Below the pieces are notes generated by a model. That model saw nothing but the letters and a program-made list of their open reading frames with translations. It was not told the origin of the DNA and made no database searches. Positions 1 through 7,770 of a DNA stretch of 64,000 nucleotides are shown here, in pieces (within the stretch, counting starts at the first letter, position 1; each line of letters starts with the position of its first letter). The translations under genes were made by a program, and so were the position numbers. Source of the stretch: Rhizobium lusitanum (lineage in GTDB: Bacteria; Pseudomonadota; Alphaproteobacteria; Rhizobiales; Rhizobiaceae); NCBI RefSeq assembly GCF_014189535.1, contig NZ_CP050308.1, positions 1,054,001 through 1,118,000 on the forward strand, written 5' to 3'.

Positions 1-64
1 GGGGACCTTTTCCTTCAAATTGCGAGAACTGCCTGCGAGCGCCCGCAAGGGCAATACAGCAATG

Positions 65-87
65 CTGCCCGTGTGGATGGTGGGCAG
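65..87 (+). promoter_or_regulatory. Hairpin in the cold-shock gene leader
   Basis: CTGCCC at 65-70 is complementary to GGGCAG at 82-87, giving a six-pair stem just before the Shine-Dalgarno AAAAGGA (92-98) of the downstream cold-shock gene. Leaders of cold-shock genes are often structured and temperature-sensitive. That this one acts as a thermosensor is an inference only. Confidence 0.35.
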
Positions 88-106
88 AGAGAAAAGGACC
101 TGACGC

Positions 107-322
107 ATGGCCGAGACTGGCACTGTAAAGTTTTTTAATACCGATAAGGGCTTCGGTTTCATTAAACCGGACAAGGGTGGCGCGGACATCTTTGTACACA
201 TCTCAGCAGTACAGGCTTCTGGCCTGTCAGGATTGTCGGAAAACCAGAAGGTAAGCTTCGACACGGAACCGGATCGCCGCGGCAAGGGACCGAAGGCTGT
301 CAATCTCCAGATTGACGGCTAA
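107..322 (+). CDS. cspA: Cold-shock protein, CspA family
   Basis: A 71-residue single cold-shock domain, the usual length for the family. The nucleic-acid-binding motifs are intact: RNP1 KGFGFI at residues 14-19 and RNP2 DIFVHI at 27-32. Such proteins bind single-stranded RNA and DNA in the cytoplasm and loosen RNA structure during cold shock or growth transitions. The ATG at 107 follows a strong AAAAGGA eight bases upstream, so the start is secure. A GC-rich hairpin with a short T tract closes the unit at 353-374, so it looks monocistronic. Rhizobia carry several csp paralogues, so the exact gene letter is not certain. Confidence 0.93.
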   Translation: MAETGTVKFFNTDKGFGFIKPDKGGADIFVHISAVQASGLSGLSENQKVSFDTEPDRRGKGPKAVNLQIDG

Positions 323-352
323 AACGCCCTACGGCTACCATTCGAGTTGAGG

Positions 353-374
353 CCCGGCAGAGATGCCGGGTTTT
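353..374 (+). terminator. Rho-independent terminator after the cold-shock gene
   Basis: Stem CCCGGCA (353-359) pairs with TGCCGGG (364-370) around the tetraloop GAGA and is followed by TTTT. It lies 30 bases after the cold-shock stop codon. Confidence 0.85.
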
Positions 375-469
375 GTCGTTCAGTCTGTATTCAGTTAGCC
401 GTGCCTAGTTTATCCCCCATGCAAGATTGGGAACAACGGTGTTTTCGTTCCCGTTCAGAGGATAGACGA

Positions 470-895
470 ATGAACATGCTCGGCAAAACCCTCCTTATGT
501 CCGCTATGGCTGCAACGCTGACGCTGACATCCATGTCGGCTGCTTCGGCTGATGATCGCTGGCATCACCGCGACGGCTGGGTACTGGGTGGCGCCGCAGG
601 CCTTGCCACCGGCCTGATCGTCGGCTCCGCTATCGCCAGCCAGCCACGCTATGCCGAACCCGCGCCGGTTTATGTCGATCCCGACTACGACGCACCGCCC
701 CCGCCTTATTACTATCGCGCACCGCCGCGCCGCGTCTATGTCGAGCGCGATGTCAGCTACTACGCTCCGCCGACCGTAGGCCTGCGTCCCTGGTCGTCCC
801 AATGGATGCGCTATTGCTATGATCGCTACAGGAGCTTTGACGGTCGCAGCGGCACCTATGTCGGCTATGACGGCATGCGTCACTTCTGCAACTGA
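470..895 (+). CDS. BA14K family secreted protein
   Basis: A 141-residue protein with a cleavable-looking signal peptide (residues about 1-27, hydrophobic and Ala/Thr/Ser rich, ending near ASA). A short Gly/Ala-rich hydrophobic stretch follows, then a Pro/Tyr-rich segment. The C-terminus, WMRYCYDRYRSFDGRSGTYV then GYDGMRHFC, matches the BA14K module named after a Brucella immunoreactive lectin-like protein. Two C-terminal cysteines could form a disulfide. The ATG at 470 was chosen because AGAGGA at 457-462 precedes it and the signal peptide begins there; an upstream in-frame ATG at 347 lies in the previous terminator. Its role in rhizobia is unknown. Confidence 0.85.
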   Translation: MNMLGKTLLMSAMAATLTLTSMSAASADDRWHHRDGWVLGGAAGLATGLIVGSAIASQPRYAEPAPVYVDPDYDAPPPPYYYRAPPRRVYVERDVSYYAPPTVGLRPWSSQWMRYCYDRYRSFDGRSGTYVGYDGMRHFCN

Positions 896-924
896 TCGAC
901 GTATCAGCCAATGTCACAATACGA

Positions 925-951
925 AGCGCCGCCTCCCGCGGCGCTTTTTTT
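925..951 (+). terminator. Rho-independent terminator after the BA14K gene
   Basis: AGCGCCGC (925-932) pairs perfectly with GCGGCGCT (938-945) around a five-base loop, followed by a run of seven T (945-951). It sits between the BA14K gene and the convergent metallo-hydrolase gene. Confidence 0.9.
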
Positions 952-955
952 GACC

Positions 956-1600
956 CTAAAGCCCGCGCAGGAAGGGGTTGGTCCGCCGTTCCTCGCCGAT
1001 CTGGCCGCCGGGACCATGACCGCAGATGAAGCCGACATCGTCGCCCAGCGGAAACACCTTGTCACGGATCGAGTCCAGCAGTTGCTGATGGTCGCCGCCC
1101 GGAAGGTCGGTGCGGCCGATCGAGCCATTGAACAGCACATCGCCGAGGTGGGCGAACTTCTGCTTCCTGTTGACATAGATGACATGGCCCGGCGCATGAC
1201 CGGGGCAATGAAAGACCTCGAATTCGTGCTCGCCGAAGGACACCTTGTCGCCATCGCTAAGGAAGCGATCCGGCACGACATTGCGCACGCCCTCGATGTT
1301 GAACATCTTGCCCTTGGCCTCGATATCCTGCAGCAGCGCCAGGTCATCCTCATGCGGGCCGATCACTTCCAGGCCAAGCGCTTCGCGCACTTCGGCCGCG
1401 CCGCCAGCGTGATCAATGTGACCATGCGTCAGCCAGATCGCCTTCAGTGTGATGTTATTCTCACGCACCGTCTGCAGGATGAGATCGACATCGCCGCCGG
1501 GATCGACCACCACCCCTTCGTTCGTCTCCGGGTCGAACAGGATCGTGCAATTCTGTTCGAAAGGTGTCACCGGAATGATGCCGGCCTGGAGCATGCCCAT
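956..1600 (-). CDS. MBL-fold metallo-hydrolase, glyoxalase II-like
   Basis: A 214-residue metallo-beta-lactamase-fold enzyme. The metal-binding signature THGHIDHAGG (HxHxDH) is present. Downstream ligands appear as HCPGHAPGH (middle), GDVLFNGSIGRTD, and the C-terminal FICGHGPGG. This small YcbL-type group resembles glyoxalase II but lacks its long C-terminal substrate domain, so an exact substrate cannot be given; thioester or lactone hydrolysis in the cytoplasm is likely. The start at 1600 begins MGMLQAG, where family similarity starts. The longer in-frame extension to 1738 is rich in Arg and Gly and looks non-coding. An ATG at 1594 is an alternative. Confidence 0.85.
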   Translation of the reverse strand: MGMLQAGIIPVTPFEQNCTILFDPETNEGVVVDPGGDVDLILQTVRENNITLKAIWLTHGHIDHAGGAAEVREALGLEVIGPHEDDLALLQDIEAKGKMFNIEGVRNVVPDRFLSDGDKVSFGEHEFEVFHCPGHAPGHVIYVNRKQKFAHLGDVLFNGSIGRTDLPGGDHQQLLDSIRDKVFPLGDDVGFICGHGPGGQIGEERRTNPFLRGL

Positions 1601-2003
1601 GAAGCGCCTCGTCTGTTGAATGTCCGTTCTGCCGGTATAATCACAAACACCGGGCAAAACAGCCCCTTGCCCTGAAAATGCCCGGGCGAAAAAGCACGGC
1701 ACGCCGGATCCCGACGGCGATCCGGATACAAGCCGCATCGTCTCCGTCTATCGCTGATTCGCATTGCGACGGGAGCAATATGTCCAAATCAAAGCCGGCC
1801 GTATGGCCGCCTCCCCTCCAGTACGGCTTTTCCCCCGAATTATTGCTAATTTCTCCCGCTTGAGTTGCCTTTCTATTTCCACCGGTCGATGCATGATGTA
1901 ATCCTTATATAAATGAGGATTATCGCCACTCCCAAGGCTCGATCCGGGACGCGGCGCGACGGCATCCGGAAATGGCTTCCGGTACAATGGGAGAAGGCTG
2001 ATC
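1601..2003. other. Intergenic region, divergent promoters
   Basis: About 400 bases between the divergent metallo-hydrolase and the small glycine-rich protein gene. Short open frames here have no recognisable domain or good ribosome site. An AT-rich stretch near 1900-1920 (TTATATAAAT) could be a -10 region for the rightward gene. I see nothing else. Confidence 0.4.
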
Positions 2004-2264
2004 ATGGAAAGTTTAGGGCCTATCATCACGCAACTGATTGCCGGCGCTATCGGCGGTAACGGGGCCAGCGCCGTTTTAAAGCAGGATGGGATCAATCTCG
2101 TTGCCAGAACGATTGCCGGCGCTGTCGGCGGTCTCGGCGGGGGCCTCATTCTCAACCTGATCGGCAGCGAAGCCCTGACCGGCTATATCGCACAGGGCCT
2201 CTCCTCACTGGTCGCCGGCGGCGTGCTCTCGGCAATCGTCGGCGCAGTGCTCGGTCGCAAGTAA
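2004..2264 (+). CDS. Small glycine-rich membrane-associated protein
   Basis: An 86-residue protein of unknown function made of two Gly/Ala/Leu/Ile-rich hydrophobic stretches (about residues 8-20 and 36-55) and a third hydrophobic C-terminal segment (about 64-83) ending in RK. Regular G-x3-G spacing (for example GAVGGLGGGL) suggests glycine-zipper helix packing in a membrane. I recognise the general type from rhizobial genomes but no named family. The start ATG follows GGGAGAAGG about seven bases upstream, and a good terminator follows at 2285-2319, which supports it being a real single gene. Confidence 0.7.
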   Translation: MESLGPIITQLIAGAIGGNGASAVLKQDGINLVARTIAGAVGGLGGGLILNLIGSEALTGYIAQGLSSLVAGGVLSAIVGAVLGRK

Positions 2265-2284
2265 GACGAGAATATCAGATCAAA

Positions 2285-2319
2285 GAAAGCCGGGCGGGGG
2301 AAAACCGCATCCGGCTTTC
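2285..2319 (+). terminator. Terminator after the glycine-rich protein gene
   Basis: GAAAGCCGG (2285-2293) pairs with CCGGCTTTC (2311-2319), with an inner GCGG/CCGC extension around GGGAAAA. A T-rich tail follows (CTTGGTT). Confidence 0.75.
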
Positions 2320-2683
2320 CTTGGTTACTCCACGATTTGCCCGACAGCGGCGGCAGTCGGGCAGCTTTTCATTATATGGCCGCTCATCGGGCTTTCGTTG
2401 ATCGCCATCAACGTAAAGCGATGAAGCAACAGCGGCGGCTTGTGAATGTCGCCCCTTGGCGACACAAAGTTGGCGCCCATCCCTCTGCTATCTTGCTGCG
2501 ATAGTCGAGTATGATCGTTGAATCGCCCCCAAACCAGTCGCATCTGGCCTCATGATTGTTGGTTGTTATTCCGACAGCCCTTTCTCCACAAAGTACGTGG
2601 GAAGAGATGAGACCTGTTGGAGTTTTGCCGAGCCCGGTCTAGTTTCCAGTTATGGCTATCCGTCCGGAGTGCAAAAGGTTGGC
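2320..2683. other. Intergenic region with a second hairpin
   Basis: No convincing gene. TGCCCGAC (2338-2345) and GTCGGGCA (2356-2363) form an eight-pair hairpin followed by GCTTTT, possibly a backup terminator. The remaining 300 bases upstream of the MarR gene show no recognised feature. Confidence 0.4.
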
Positions 2684-2742
2684 GAAACTTGCAGTGACGC
2701 AAAAATACGTCAATAAAGCTGACATATTTTTACGCAAGTTTC
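2684..2742. promoter_or_regulatory. Putative MarR operator, nested dyad
   Basis: A 59-base region just before the MarR-type gene has perfect nine-base outer arms, GAAACTTGC (2684-2692) and GCAAGTTTC (2734-2742). Inside are two inverted 16-base half-sites, ACGCAAAAATACGTCA on the plus strand (2697-2712) and GCGTAAAAATATGTCA on the minus strand (2735-2720), agreeing at 13 of 16 positions. Each half-site is AT-rich at its centre, as is common for winged-helix MarR operators. Autoregulation by the adjacent gene is inferred from position and symmetry. Confidence 0.5.
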
Positions 2743-2776
2743 CCCCTTGCCCCAAAACAGGAAAGGAAATGCCAAG

Positions 2777-3253
2777 GTGACACGACAGGTGAACCCAAAA
2801 GCGGCAAAACCGGAGCTACTGGCAGCGCCGATGGAGAATGTCGGGATCATCGATTTCGAAATCATCGAGCTGCTTTTCTTTGCCTATCGCGACTTCGTAT
2901 CCGATCCGGATCAAATCCTCGACAAGAGTGGGTTCGGGCGCGCGCATCACCGTGTCGTCCATTTCGTTAACCGCGAACCCGGCATGACGGTTGCGGACCT
3001 TTTGGAAACATTGAAGATCACAAAACAGAGTTTGGCGCGAGTCCTCAAACAATTGATCGATTCGGGTTATATTCGTCAGGTGGCCGGGCCTGAGGATCGT
3101 CGCCAGCGTAAGCTGTATCCGACGCAGGCCGGTCGCGATTTGGCGTTGGCGCTGGCGGAGCCGCAATCACGCCGTATTGAACGGGCATTCGAAGGCGCGT
3201 CCGACGCGACGCGCGAAAGCGTCAAACGGTTCCTGAGGGGAATGCAGGACTAA
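2777..3253 (+). CDS. petP: MarR-family transcriptional regulator, PetP-like
   Basis: A winged-helix regulator of 158 residues from the GTG at 2777, which has GAAAGGAAA seven bases upstream. A TTG at 2747 in frame would add ten residues but has no ribosome site. The recognition helix region VADLLETLKITKQSLARVLK is followed by the wing motif GPEDRRQRKLYPTQAG, typical of MarR proteins. It is followed 90 bases later by an OmpR-type response regulator. The MarR / response-regulator order matches petP-petR of Rhodobacter capsulatus, where petR is needed for cytochrome bc1 expression. The symbol is assigned by that context, not by a sequence search. The upstream dyad suggests autoregulation. Confidence 0.75.
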   Translation: MTRQVNPKAAKPELLAAPMENVGIIDFEIIELLFFAYRDFVSDPDQILDKSGFGRAHHRVVHFVNREPGMTVADLLETLKITKQSLARVLKQLIDSGYIRQVAGPEDRRQRKLYPTQAGRDLALALAEPQSRRIERAFEGASDATRESVKRFLRGMQD

Positions 3254-3254
3254 G

Positions 3255-3302
3255 ACATGATCTCAAACCGGAGAACCGCGAAGCGCGGTTTGGGATAAGA
3301 TC
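3255..3302. repeat. Intergenic palindromic repeat, copy 1
   Basis: GATCTCAAACCG (3259-3270) is roughly inverted by CGGTTTGGGATAAGATC (3286-3302), and the centre GAACCGCGAAGCGCGGTT is itself self-complementary. The same beginning GACATGATCT and the same internal hairpin plan recur at 55946-55996. It resembles short palindromic elements scattered between rhizobial genes. Here it separates the MarR gene from the response regulator and could affect their co-expression. Confidence 0.55.
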
Positions 3303-3342
3303 ATCTCAATCAAATAGATAAAACAAGATCGAGACGGATTGA

Positions 3343-4044
3343 ATGACGACAAAAACAGCAATTTCGGATGATGCGGCGCATCTCCTGGTCGTGGATGACG
3401 ACACGCGTATCCGTGCCCTTCTCAACCGCTACCTCATGGAAAAGGGCTTCCGGGTGACGGTCGCCGCTGAGGGCGCCGAGGCCCGCCGCAAGCTCGAAGG
3501 CCTGGATTTCGACCTGATCATCATGGACGTGATGATGCCCGGCGAGTCCGGGATTACGCTGACGTCGAGCCTCCGCGCCATCAAGAACATCCCGATCATC
3601 ATGCTGACCGCCCTTGCCGAAGCCGATGCACGCATCGCCGGATTGGAAGCTGGCGCCGACGATTATCTGCCGAAGCCTTTCGACCCGCGCGAACTCGTGC
3701 TGCGCATCAACAATATCCTCCGCCGCAATACGCCGGCCGACGCGCCGAAGATCGAACAGGTGATGTTCGGCCCCTATACCTTCTCGCTGACCCGCAAGGA
3801 GTTGAAGAGGGCCTCGGAGCTCATCCGCCTGACCGACCGGGAGCAGGAAATCATGCTGCTCTTTGCCAAGCGCGCCGGCGATACGATTCCACGCCACGAG
3901 CTGATCGGCAGCGATGCCGAAGTCGGCGAGCGCACCATCGACGTGCAGATCAACCGCCTGCGCCGCAAGATCGAGGACGACCCGGCCAACCCCATCTGGC
4001 TGCAGACGGTGCGTGGCATCGGCTACCGCCTGAGCATAGATTGA
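3343..4044 (+). CDS. petR: OmpR-family response regulator, PetR-like
   Basis: A 233-residue two-component response regulator. The receiver domain (residues about 12-125) has the acidic pocket D18-D20, phospho-acceptor D62 in IIMDVMMPG, T89 and K111 in YLPKPFD. The C-terminal winged helix (about 135-230) carries the recognition region ERTIDVQINRLRRKIEDD and ends in the usual VRGIGYRL. Phosphorylation by the histidine kinase 25 bases downstream is expected. With the MarR gene upstream it matches the R. capsulatus petP-petR arrangement, where PetR is required for bc1 expression. The symbol is given on context; other OmpR-type orthologues remain possible. Confidence 0.88.
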   Translation: MTTKTAISDDAAHLLVVDDDTRIRALLNRYLMEKGFRVTVAAEGAEARRKLEGLDFDLIIMDVMMPGESGITLTSSLRAIKNIPIIMLTALAEADARIAGLEAGADDYLPKPFDPRELVLRINNILRRNTPADAPKIEQVMFGPYTFSLTRKELKRASELIRLTDREQEIMLLFAKRAGDTIPRHELIGSDAEVGERTIDVQINRLRRKIEDDPANPIWLQTVRGIGYRLSID

Positions 4045-4069
4045 TATCAATTCTCTGGGACCAGCGGCG

Positions 4070-5449
4070 ATGGTGACATTCGATTCGATCCGACGCGATC
4101 AGGACCACCCGCCGTCCAGCGGCATGCGTTGGCTGTCGCGCTGGCTGCGTCGACGTCTACCGACCGGCATCTACGCCCGTTCCCTGCTGATCTTCATACT
4201 GCCGATGATCATCCTGCAGGCGGTCGTCACCGTCGTCTTCATGGAGCGCCACTGGCAGATGGTGACGCAGCGCCTGTCAATGGCGACCACGCGCGACATC
4301 GCCGCCATCATCGCGATCATCGAAACCTACCCGCAGGATGCCGACTATTCGGCCGTCACGCAGATAGCCCGGCAAAAGCTCGATCTCACCATCTCGATCG
4401 AGCCAGGCGGTGAGCTGCCGCCGCCGCGCGAAAAGCCGTTCTTCTCGATTCTCGACGGCATCCTCAGCGATGAAATCCGCGACCAGATCAACCTGCCCTT
4501 CTGGGTCGACACGCTCGGCAATTCCAGCCTCGTAGAAATCCGCGTCAAGCTGCCGGACAAGGTGCTGCGCGTCTTTGCCAAGCGCAGCCAGACCTATGCC
4601 TCGAACACCCATATCTTCATTCTCTGGATGGTCGGGACGTCGCTGGTGCTGATCGGCATCGCCGTTCTGTTCCTGCGCGGCCAGATCCGGCCGATCCTGG
4701 CGTTGGCGCAAGCCGCCGAAAGTTTCGGCAAGGGCCAGCGGCTGGAGAATTATTCACCGCGCGGCGCCGACGAAGTCCGCCGCGCCGGCCTTGCCTTCAT
4801 CCTGATGCGCGAGCGTATCGAACGGCAGATCGAGCAGCGCACGGCGATGCTCTCCGGCGTCAGCCATGACCTGCGCACGGTGCTCACTCGCTTCAAGCTG
4901 CAGCTCGCCCTTGTGGGCGAAAATCCCGACCTCGACGGCCTCAGCGAGGACGTCGAGGACATGCAAAGCATGCTGGAGGGCTACATTGCCTTCGCTCGCG
5001 GCGAAGCAGAAGAGGATGTCGGCACGCTCCATCTCAGCGATATCCTCAACAGGGTCGAACAGGACTTCTCTCTCCACGGCAAATCCGTGACCTACTCGAT
5101 CGACGGCGATGATGAAATCTCCGTCCGTCCGAACGCCTTCGCGCGGCTTGTAACGAACCTCGCCTCCAATGCGCGCCGTTATGCCCATACGCTCCGCATC
5201 GAAGCCAAGCACAGCGCCAAATGGCTGACGATTATTTTCGACGACGATGGTCCCGGCATTCCCGTCAAGGCTCGAGAAGACGTGTTCAAGCCGTTCTTCC
5301 GGCTGGACGAGGCGCGCAATCTCGACAATTCCGGCACCGGTCTCGGCCTGGCGATTGCCCGCGACATCGCCCGCAGTCATGGCGGCAACGTCACGCTCGG
5401 CGACAGTCCACTCGGCGGCCTGCGCGCCACCATCCGAATTCCTGCTTGA
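4070..5449 (+). CDS. Sensor histidine kinase, EnvZ-like
   Basis: A 459-residue inner-membrane kinase. A transmembrane helix near residues 38-60, a periplasmic domain of about 120 residues, and a second helix near 182-205 precede a HAMP linker. The dimerisation helix has the H-box GVSHDLRTVLTRFK with phospho-accepting His266. The ATPase domain has the N-box NLASNARRYA, G1 DDDGPGIP, F-box VFKPFFRL and G2 GTGLGLAIA. All catalytic motifs look intact. It follows the response regulator by 25 bases and is almost certainly its partner. The periplasmic domain has no cysteine pair or motif I recognise, so the signal is unknown. Confidence 0.93.
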   Translation: MVTFDSIRRDQDHPPSSGMRWLSRWLRRRLPTGIYARSLLIFILPMIILQAVVTVVFMERHWQMVTQRLSMATTRDIAAIIAIIETYPQDADYSAVTQIARQKLDLTISIEPGGELPPPREKPFFSILDGILSDEIRDQINLPFWVDTLGNSSLVEIRVKLPDKVLRVFAKRSQTYASNTHIFILWMVGTSLVLIGIAVLFLRGQIRPILALAQAAESFGKGQRLENYSPRGADEVRRAGLAFILMRERIERQIEQRTAMLSGVSHDLRTVLTRFKLQLALVGENPDLDGLSEDVEDMQSMLEGYIAFARGEAEEDVGTLHLSDILNRVEQDFSLHGKSVTYSIDGDDEISVRPNAFARLVTNLASNARRYAHTLRIEAKHSAKWLTIIFDDDGPGIPVKAREDVFKPFFRLDEARNLDNSGTGLGLAIARDIARSHGGNVTLGDSPLGGLRATIRIPA

Positions 5450-5460
5450 TAAGGACGGAC

Positions 5461-6042
5461 ATGACGATCGACATCAACGACATGTATTGGCTGAATGCGC
5501 CACCGGTCTGGGAAATGAACCAGGGACGCCTGCTCGTCCGCTCCGGCGACAAGACCGATTTCTGGCAAGGAACCTATTACGGCTTCCATCGCGACAACGG
5601 CCACTTCCTCGGCCAGCCACGCCAAGGCGACTTCACCGCTGAAACCACCTTCATCGGGCATTATCAAGAGCTCTACGACCAGGCCGGCCTGATGCTCCGT
5701 TATGACGCCACGCACTGGATGAAATGTGGGATCGAATATACCGACGGCGCCAAGCATTTCAGCGTCGTGGTCACCAACGGCAATTCCGACTGGTCCGCCT
5801 TTCCGCTCGATCACGAATTCGATGCCCTGTCGGTACGTGTGACGCGTAACGGCGACGCCCTTTTCATCCAGTACCGTACCGATAAGATGGCCGAGTGGCG
5901 AATGGCCCGGCTCGCCTGGTTCGATCCGACCTTGGAAGAGGTCTCCGTCGGCCCCACCTTCTGCTCACCGCGGCGCGAGGGATTTGAAGCGGAATTTCTG
6001 GATTTCAGCGTGAGCGATCCGGTATCGCGGGATATCCACTAA
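5461..6042 (+). CDS. DUF1349 domain protein
   Basis: A 193-residue cytoplasmic protein of the DUF1349 family, predicted to adopt a concanavalin/laminin-G-like beta sandwich. The family is sometimes labelled as similar to yeast 'regulation of enolase protein 1'. Recognisable stretches are TDFWQGTYYGF near the start, YDQAGLMLRYDATHWMKCGI in the middle and GPTFCSPRREGFEAEF near the end. No catalytic motif is evident. The ATG at 5461 is 11 bases after the histidine kinase stop, so it is probably cotranscribed with the two-component genes. Its link to that signalling pathway is unknown. Confidence 0.82.
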   Translation: MTIDINDMYWLNAPPVWEMNQGRLLVRSGDKTDFWQGTYYGFHRDNGHFLGQPRQGDFTAETTFIGHYQELYDQAGLMLRYDATHWMKCGIEYTDGAKHFSVVVTNGNSDWSAFPLDHEFDALSVRVTRNGDALFIQYRTDKMAEWRMARLAWFDPTLEEVSVGPTFCSPRREGFEAEFLDFSVSDPVSRDIH

Positions 6043-6060
6043 CGGCGATATACCGTTGAA

Positions 6061-6402
6061 CTACATCATCTTCCGACCGTTGGGCACCGGCTGCGTCACG
6101 GCCGCAAGTACGATGGCGCCATTTTCGTCTTCAAATCCGAGAGTCAACACTTCGGAGCGGACGGGGCCAATCTGGCGCGGCGGGAAATTGACGACGGCAA
6201 GGATCTGGCGGCCGATAAGGTTCTCCAGCGTGTAGTGGACGGTGATCTGCGCCGAGGAGCGCTTGATGCCAATCTCTGGCCCGAAATCGATCCTCAACTT
6301 ATAGGCCGGCTTACGCGCTTCCGGAAAAGCCTCGGCCTCGATGATCGTCCCGACGCGGATATCCACCCGCTCGAAATCGCCATAGGTGATCTCTTCCGTC
6401 AT
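6061..6402 (-). CDS. csaA: tRNA-binding protein, CsaA-like
   Basis: A 113-residue protein consisting of one tRNA-binding OB-fold domain of the EMAP-II/Trbp111 type. Diagnostic segments are FERVDIRVGTIIEAEAF at the start, KRSSAQITVHY in the middle and the C-terminal PNGRKMM. CsaA proteins are dimeric and bind the outside corner of tRNA; in Bacillus CsaA was described as having chaperone-like activity. The ATG at 6402 has GAGGG upstream at good spacing; a GTG at 6408 is the in-frame alternative. It is convergent with the DUF1349 gene and lies 26 bases after proC on the same strand, so cotranscription with proC is possible. Confidence 0.87.
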   Translation of the reverse strand: MTEEITYGDFERVDIRVGTIIEAEAFPEARKPAYKLRIDFGPEIGIKRSSAQITVHYTLENLIGRQILAVVNFPPRQIGPVRSEVLTLGFEDENGAIVLAAVTQPVPNGRKMM

Positions 6403-6428
6403 AAACACACCCTCTAGATCTTGGAAAT

Positions 6429-7268
6429 TTAGCCGGCCAGTTCCTGTGCTCGGTTGCGCGCCGCTTCCAGCGCCTCGTCGAACAGAGGTTGCATCCCGCC
6501 TTCGGCCATCAGCACGGCAAGGGCCGCCGCTGTCGTGCCGCCTGGAGACGTCACATTCTGGCGTAGGCGCGAGGCGTCATCGGGGGACTGATGCAGTAAT
6601 TCACCAGCCCCCGCGACAGTTTCCCGTGCGAGCCGCATGGCGAGGTCCGCCTGCAGGCCAAGCTTCCGGCCCGCTTCCGCCATGCACTCGACGAGATAAA
6701 AAACATAGGCCGGCCCGCTGCCGGACACCGCCGTCACGGCATCGATATCGGCCTCTTCCGGCACCCATTCGACCGGACCGGACACCTTTAGAAGATCATG
6801 CACCAATTGCCGCTGGTTCTTGCCGACCTCGGTATTGGCAAAGGCGCCAGTGACGCCGCGGCCGACCATGGCCGGGGTGTTCGGCATGGCACGCACCATC
6901 GCCGCTTTCCCCAGGTTCTTTTCGAGAGAAGCAAGCGTCTTGCCCGCTGCGATCGACACCACCACCGTATTCGGCCCGACCGTTTCCTTGAACGGCGGAA
7001 GCACGGCATCCATGACCTGCGGCTTGACCGCAATGAAGAGAACACCCGCAGTAACGCCGGCGGGAACACCGGTGACGTGGCTTGCGCCGGCATCGGCTAT
7101 CAGCGTCCGCATCGCCTCGGACGGATTGGGATCGACCACGATCACCGAGGAACCAAGCACACCATTCTTCAGCCAGCCCGTCAGCATCGCGCCGCCCATA
7201 TTCCCAGCGCCAATCAAGATGATAGCACCAGAGGATGAGAGCGCGCTGGAAGATGCCTCAGTCGTCAT
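6429..7268 (-). CDS. proC: Pyrroline-5-carboxylate reductase
   Basis: A 279-residue NAD(P)H-dependent enzyme that makes the last step of proline biosynthesis, reducing 1-pyrroline-5-carboxylate to proline. The N-terminal Rossmann motif is IILIGAGNMGGAM, and AMPNTPAMVGRGVT lies in the middle. The family C-terminal signature VTSPGGTTAAAL is complete, with preceding substrate-site residues VSGSGPAYVF. The start at 7268 lies one base after the stop codon of the upstream YbjN gene on the same strand, so the two are translationally linked in one operon. Length is normal for the family. Confidence 0.95.
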   Translation of the reverse strand: MTTEASSSALSSSGAIILIGAGNMGGAMLTGWLKNGVLGSSVIVVDPNPSEAMRTLIADAGASHVTGVPAGVTAGVLFIAVKPQVMDAVLPPFKETVGPNTVVVSIAAGKTLASLEKNLGKAAMVRAMPNTPAMVGRGVTGAFANTEVGKNQRQLVHDLLKVSGPVEWVPEEADIDAVTAVSGSGPAYVFYLVECMAEAGRKLGLQADLAMRLARETVAGAGELLHQSPDDASRLRQNVTSPGGTTAAALAVLMAEGGMQPLFDEALEAARNRAQELAG

Positions 7269-7269
7269 A

Positions 7270-7770
7270 TCAGCATTCGCCCACGGTTTCGAACAGCACG
7301 GCTTCCATGGCGCGATTTGCGTCGAGGCCGGACCAGACAACAAACTGGAAAGCCTGATAATAGGCCTCGCAGGTGTCAAGAGCGTTGGACAGCAGCACTT
7401 CCACTTGCCGATTGGTCGGCTCGGCGCCGCCGGCAAGCAGCAGAGACTGCCGGAAGATCACGATATCCTCCTGCCGCCACAGGTCGAAATGGCCCATCAG
7501 CACCTGCCCGTTGACACAGGACAAAAGCTTGATGACTTCGTTGGCGCGGATGTCCGGGACCTTGATGTCGAAAGCGCAGGCGATATGCAGCGCCTCGAAC
7601 TCCTCCATCCAGGAGAAGGACACATGATAATCCGTCCACTTACCTTCGACGGTCATGGCGATTTCGTCTTCGCCCGACCGCTCAAACGACCAGTCGTTAT
7701 TGGCGGCCACGAACTCGATCATATCGACCGGATTTGACTGGCGTTCGACTTCTATTTCCATAAGGCTCAT
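7270..7770 (-). CDS. YbjN domain protein
   Basis: A 166-residue cytoplasmic protein of the YbjN family (Pfam YbjN, a T3SS-chaperone-like fold). Recognisable segments are NDWSFERSGEDEIAMTVEG near the N-terminus and ALHIACAFDIKVPD followed by EVIKLLSCVNGQVLMGHFDL in the core. E. coli YbjN is linked to motility and stress phenotypes, but no biochemical activity is established. The ATG at 7770 has AAGGTG upstream. The gene is the first of an operon with proC, a pairing I believe is common in rhizobia, although a functional link is not known. Confidence 0.85.
   Translation of the reverse strand: MSLMEIEVERQSNPVDMIEFVAANNDWSFERSGEDEIAMTVEGKWTDYHVSFSWMEEFEALHIACAFDIKVPDIRANEVIKLLSCVNGQVLMGHFDLWRQEDIVIFRQSLLLAGGAEPTNRQVEVLLSNALDTCEAYYQAFQFVVWSGLDANRAMEAVLFETVGEC

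Noticed and set aside
1748..2155. A 135-residue leftward frame overlapping the glycine-rich protein gene
   Set aside because: It is antisense to the better-supported small gene and has no domain.
2325..2543. A 72-residue leftward frame in the intergenic region
   Set aside because: No recognisable family, no ribosome site, and it overlaps hairpins.
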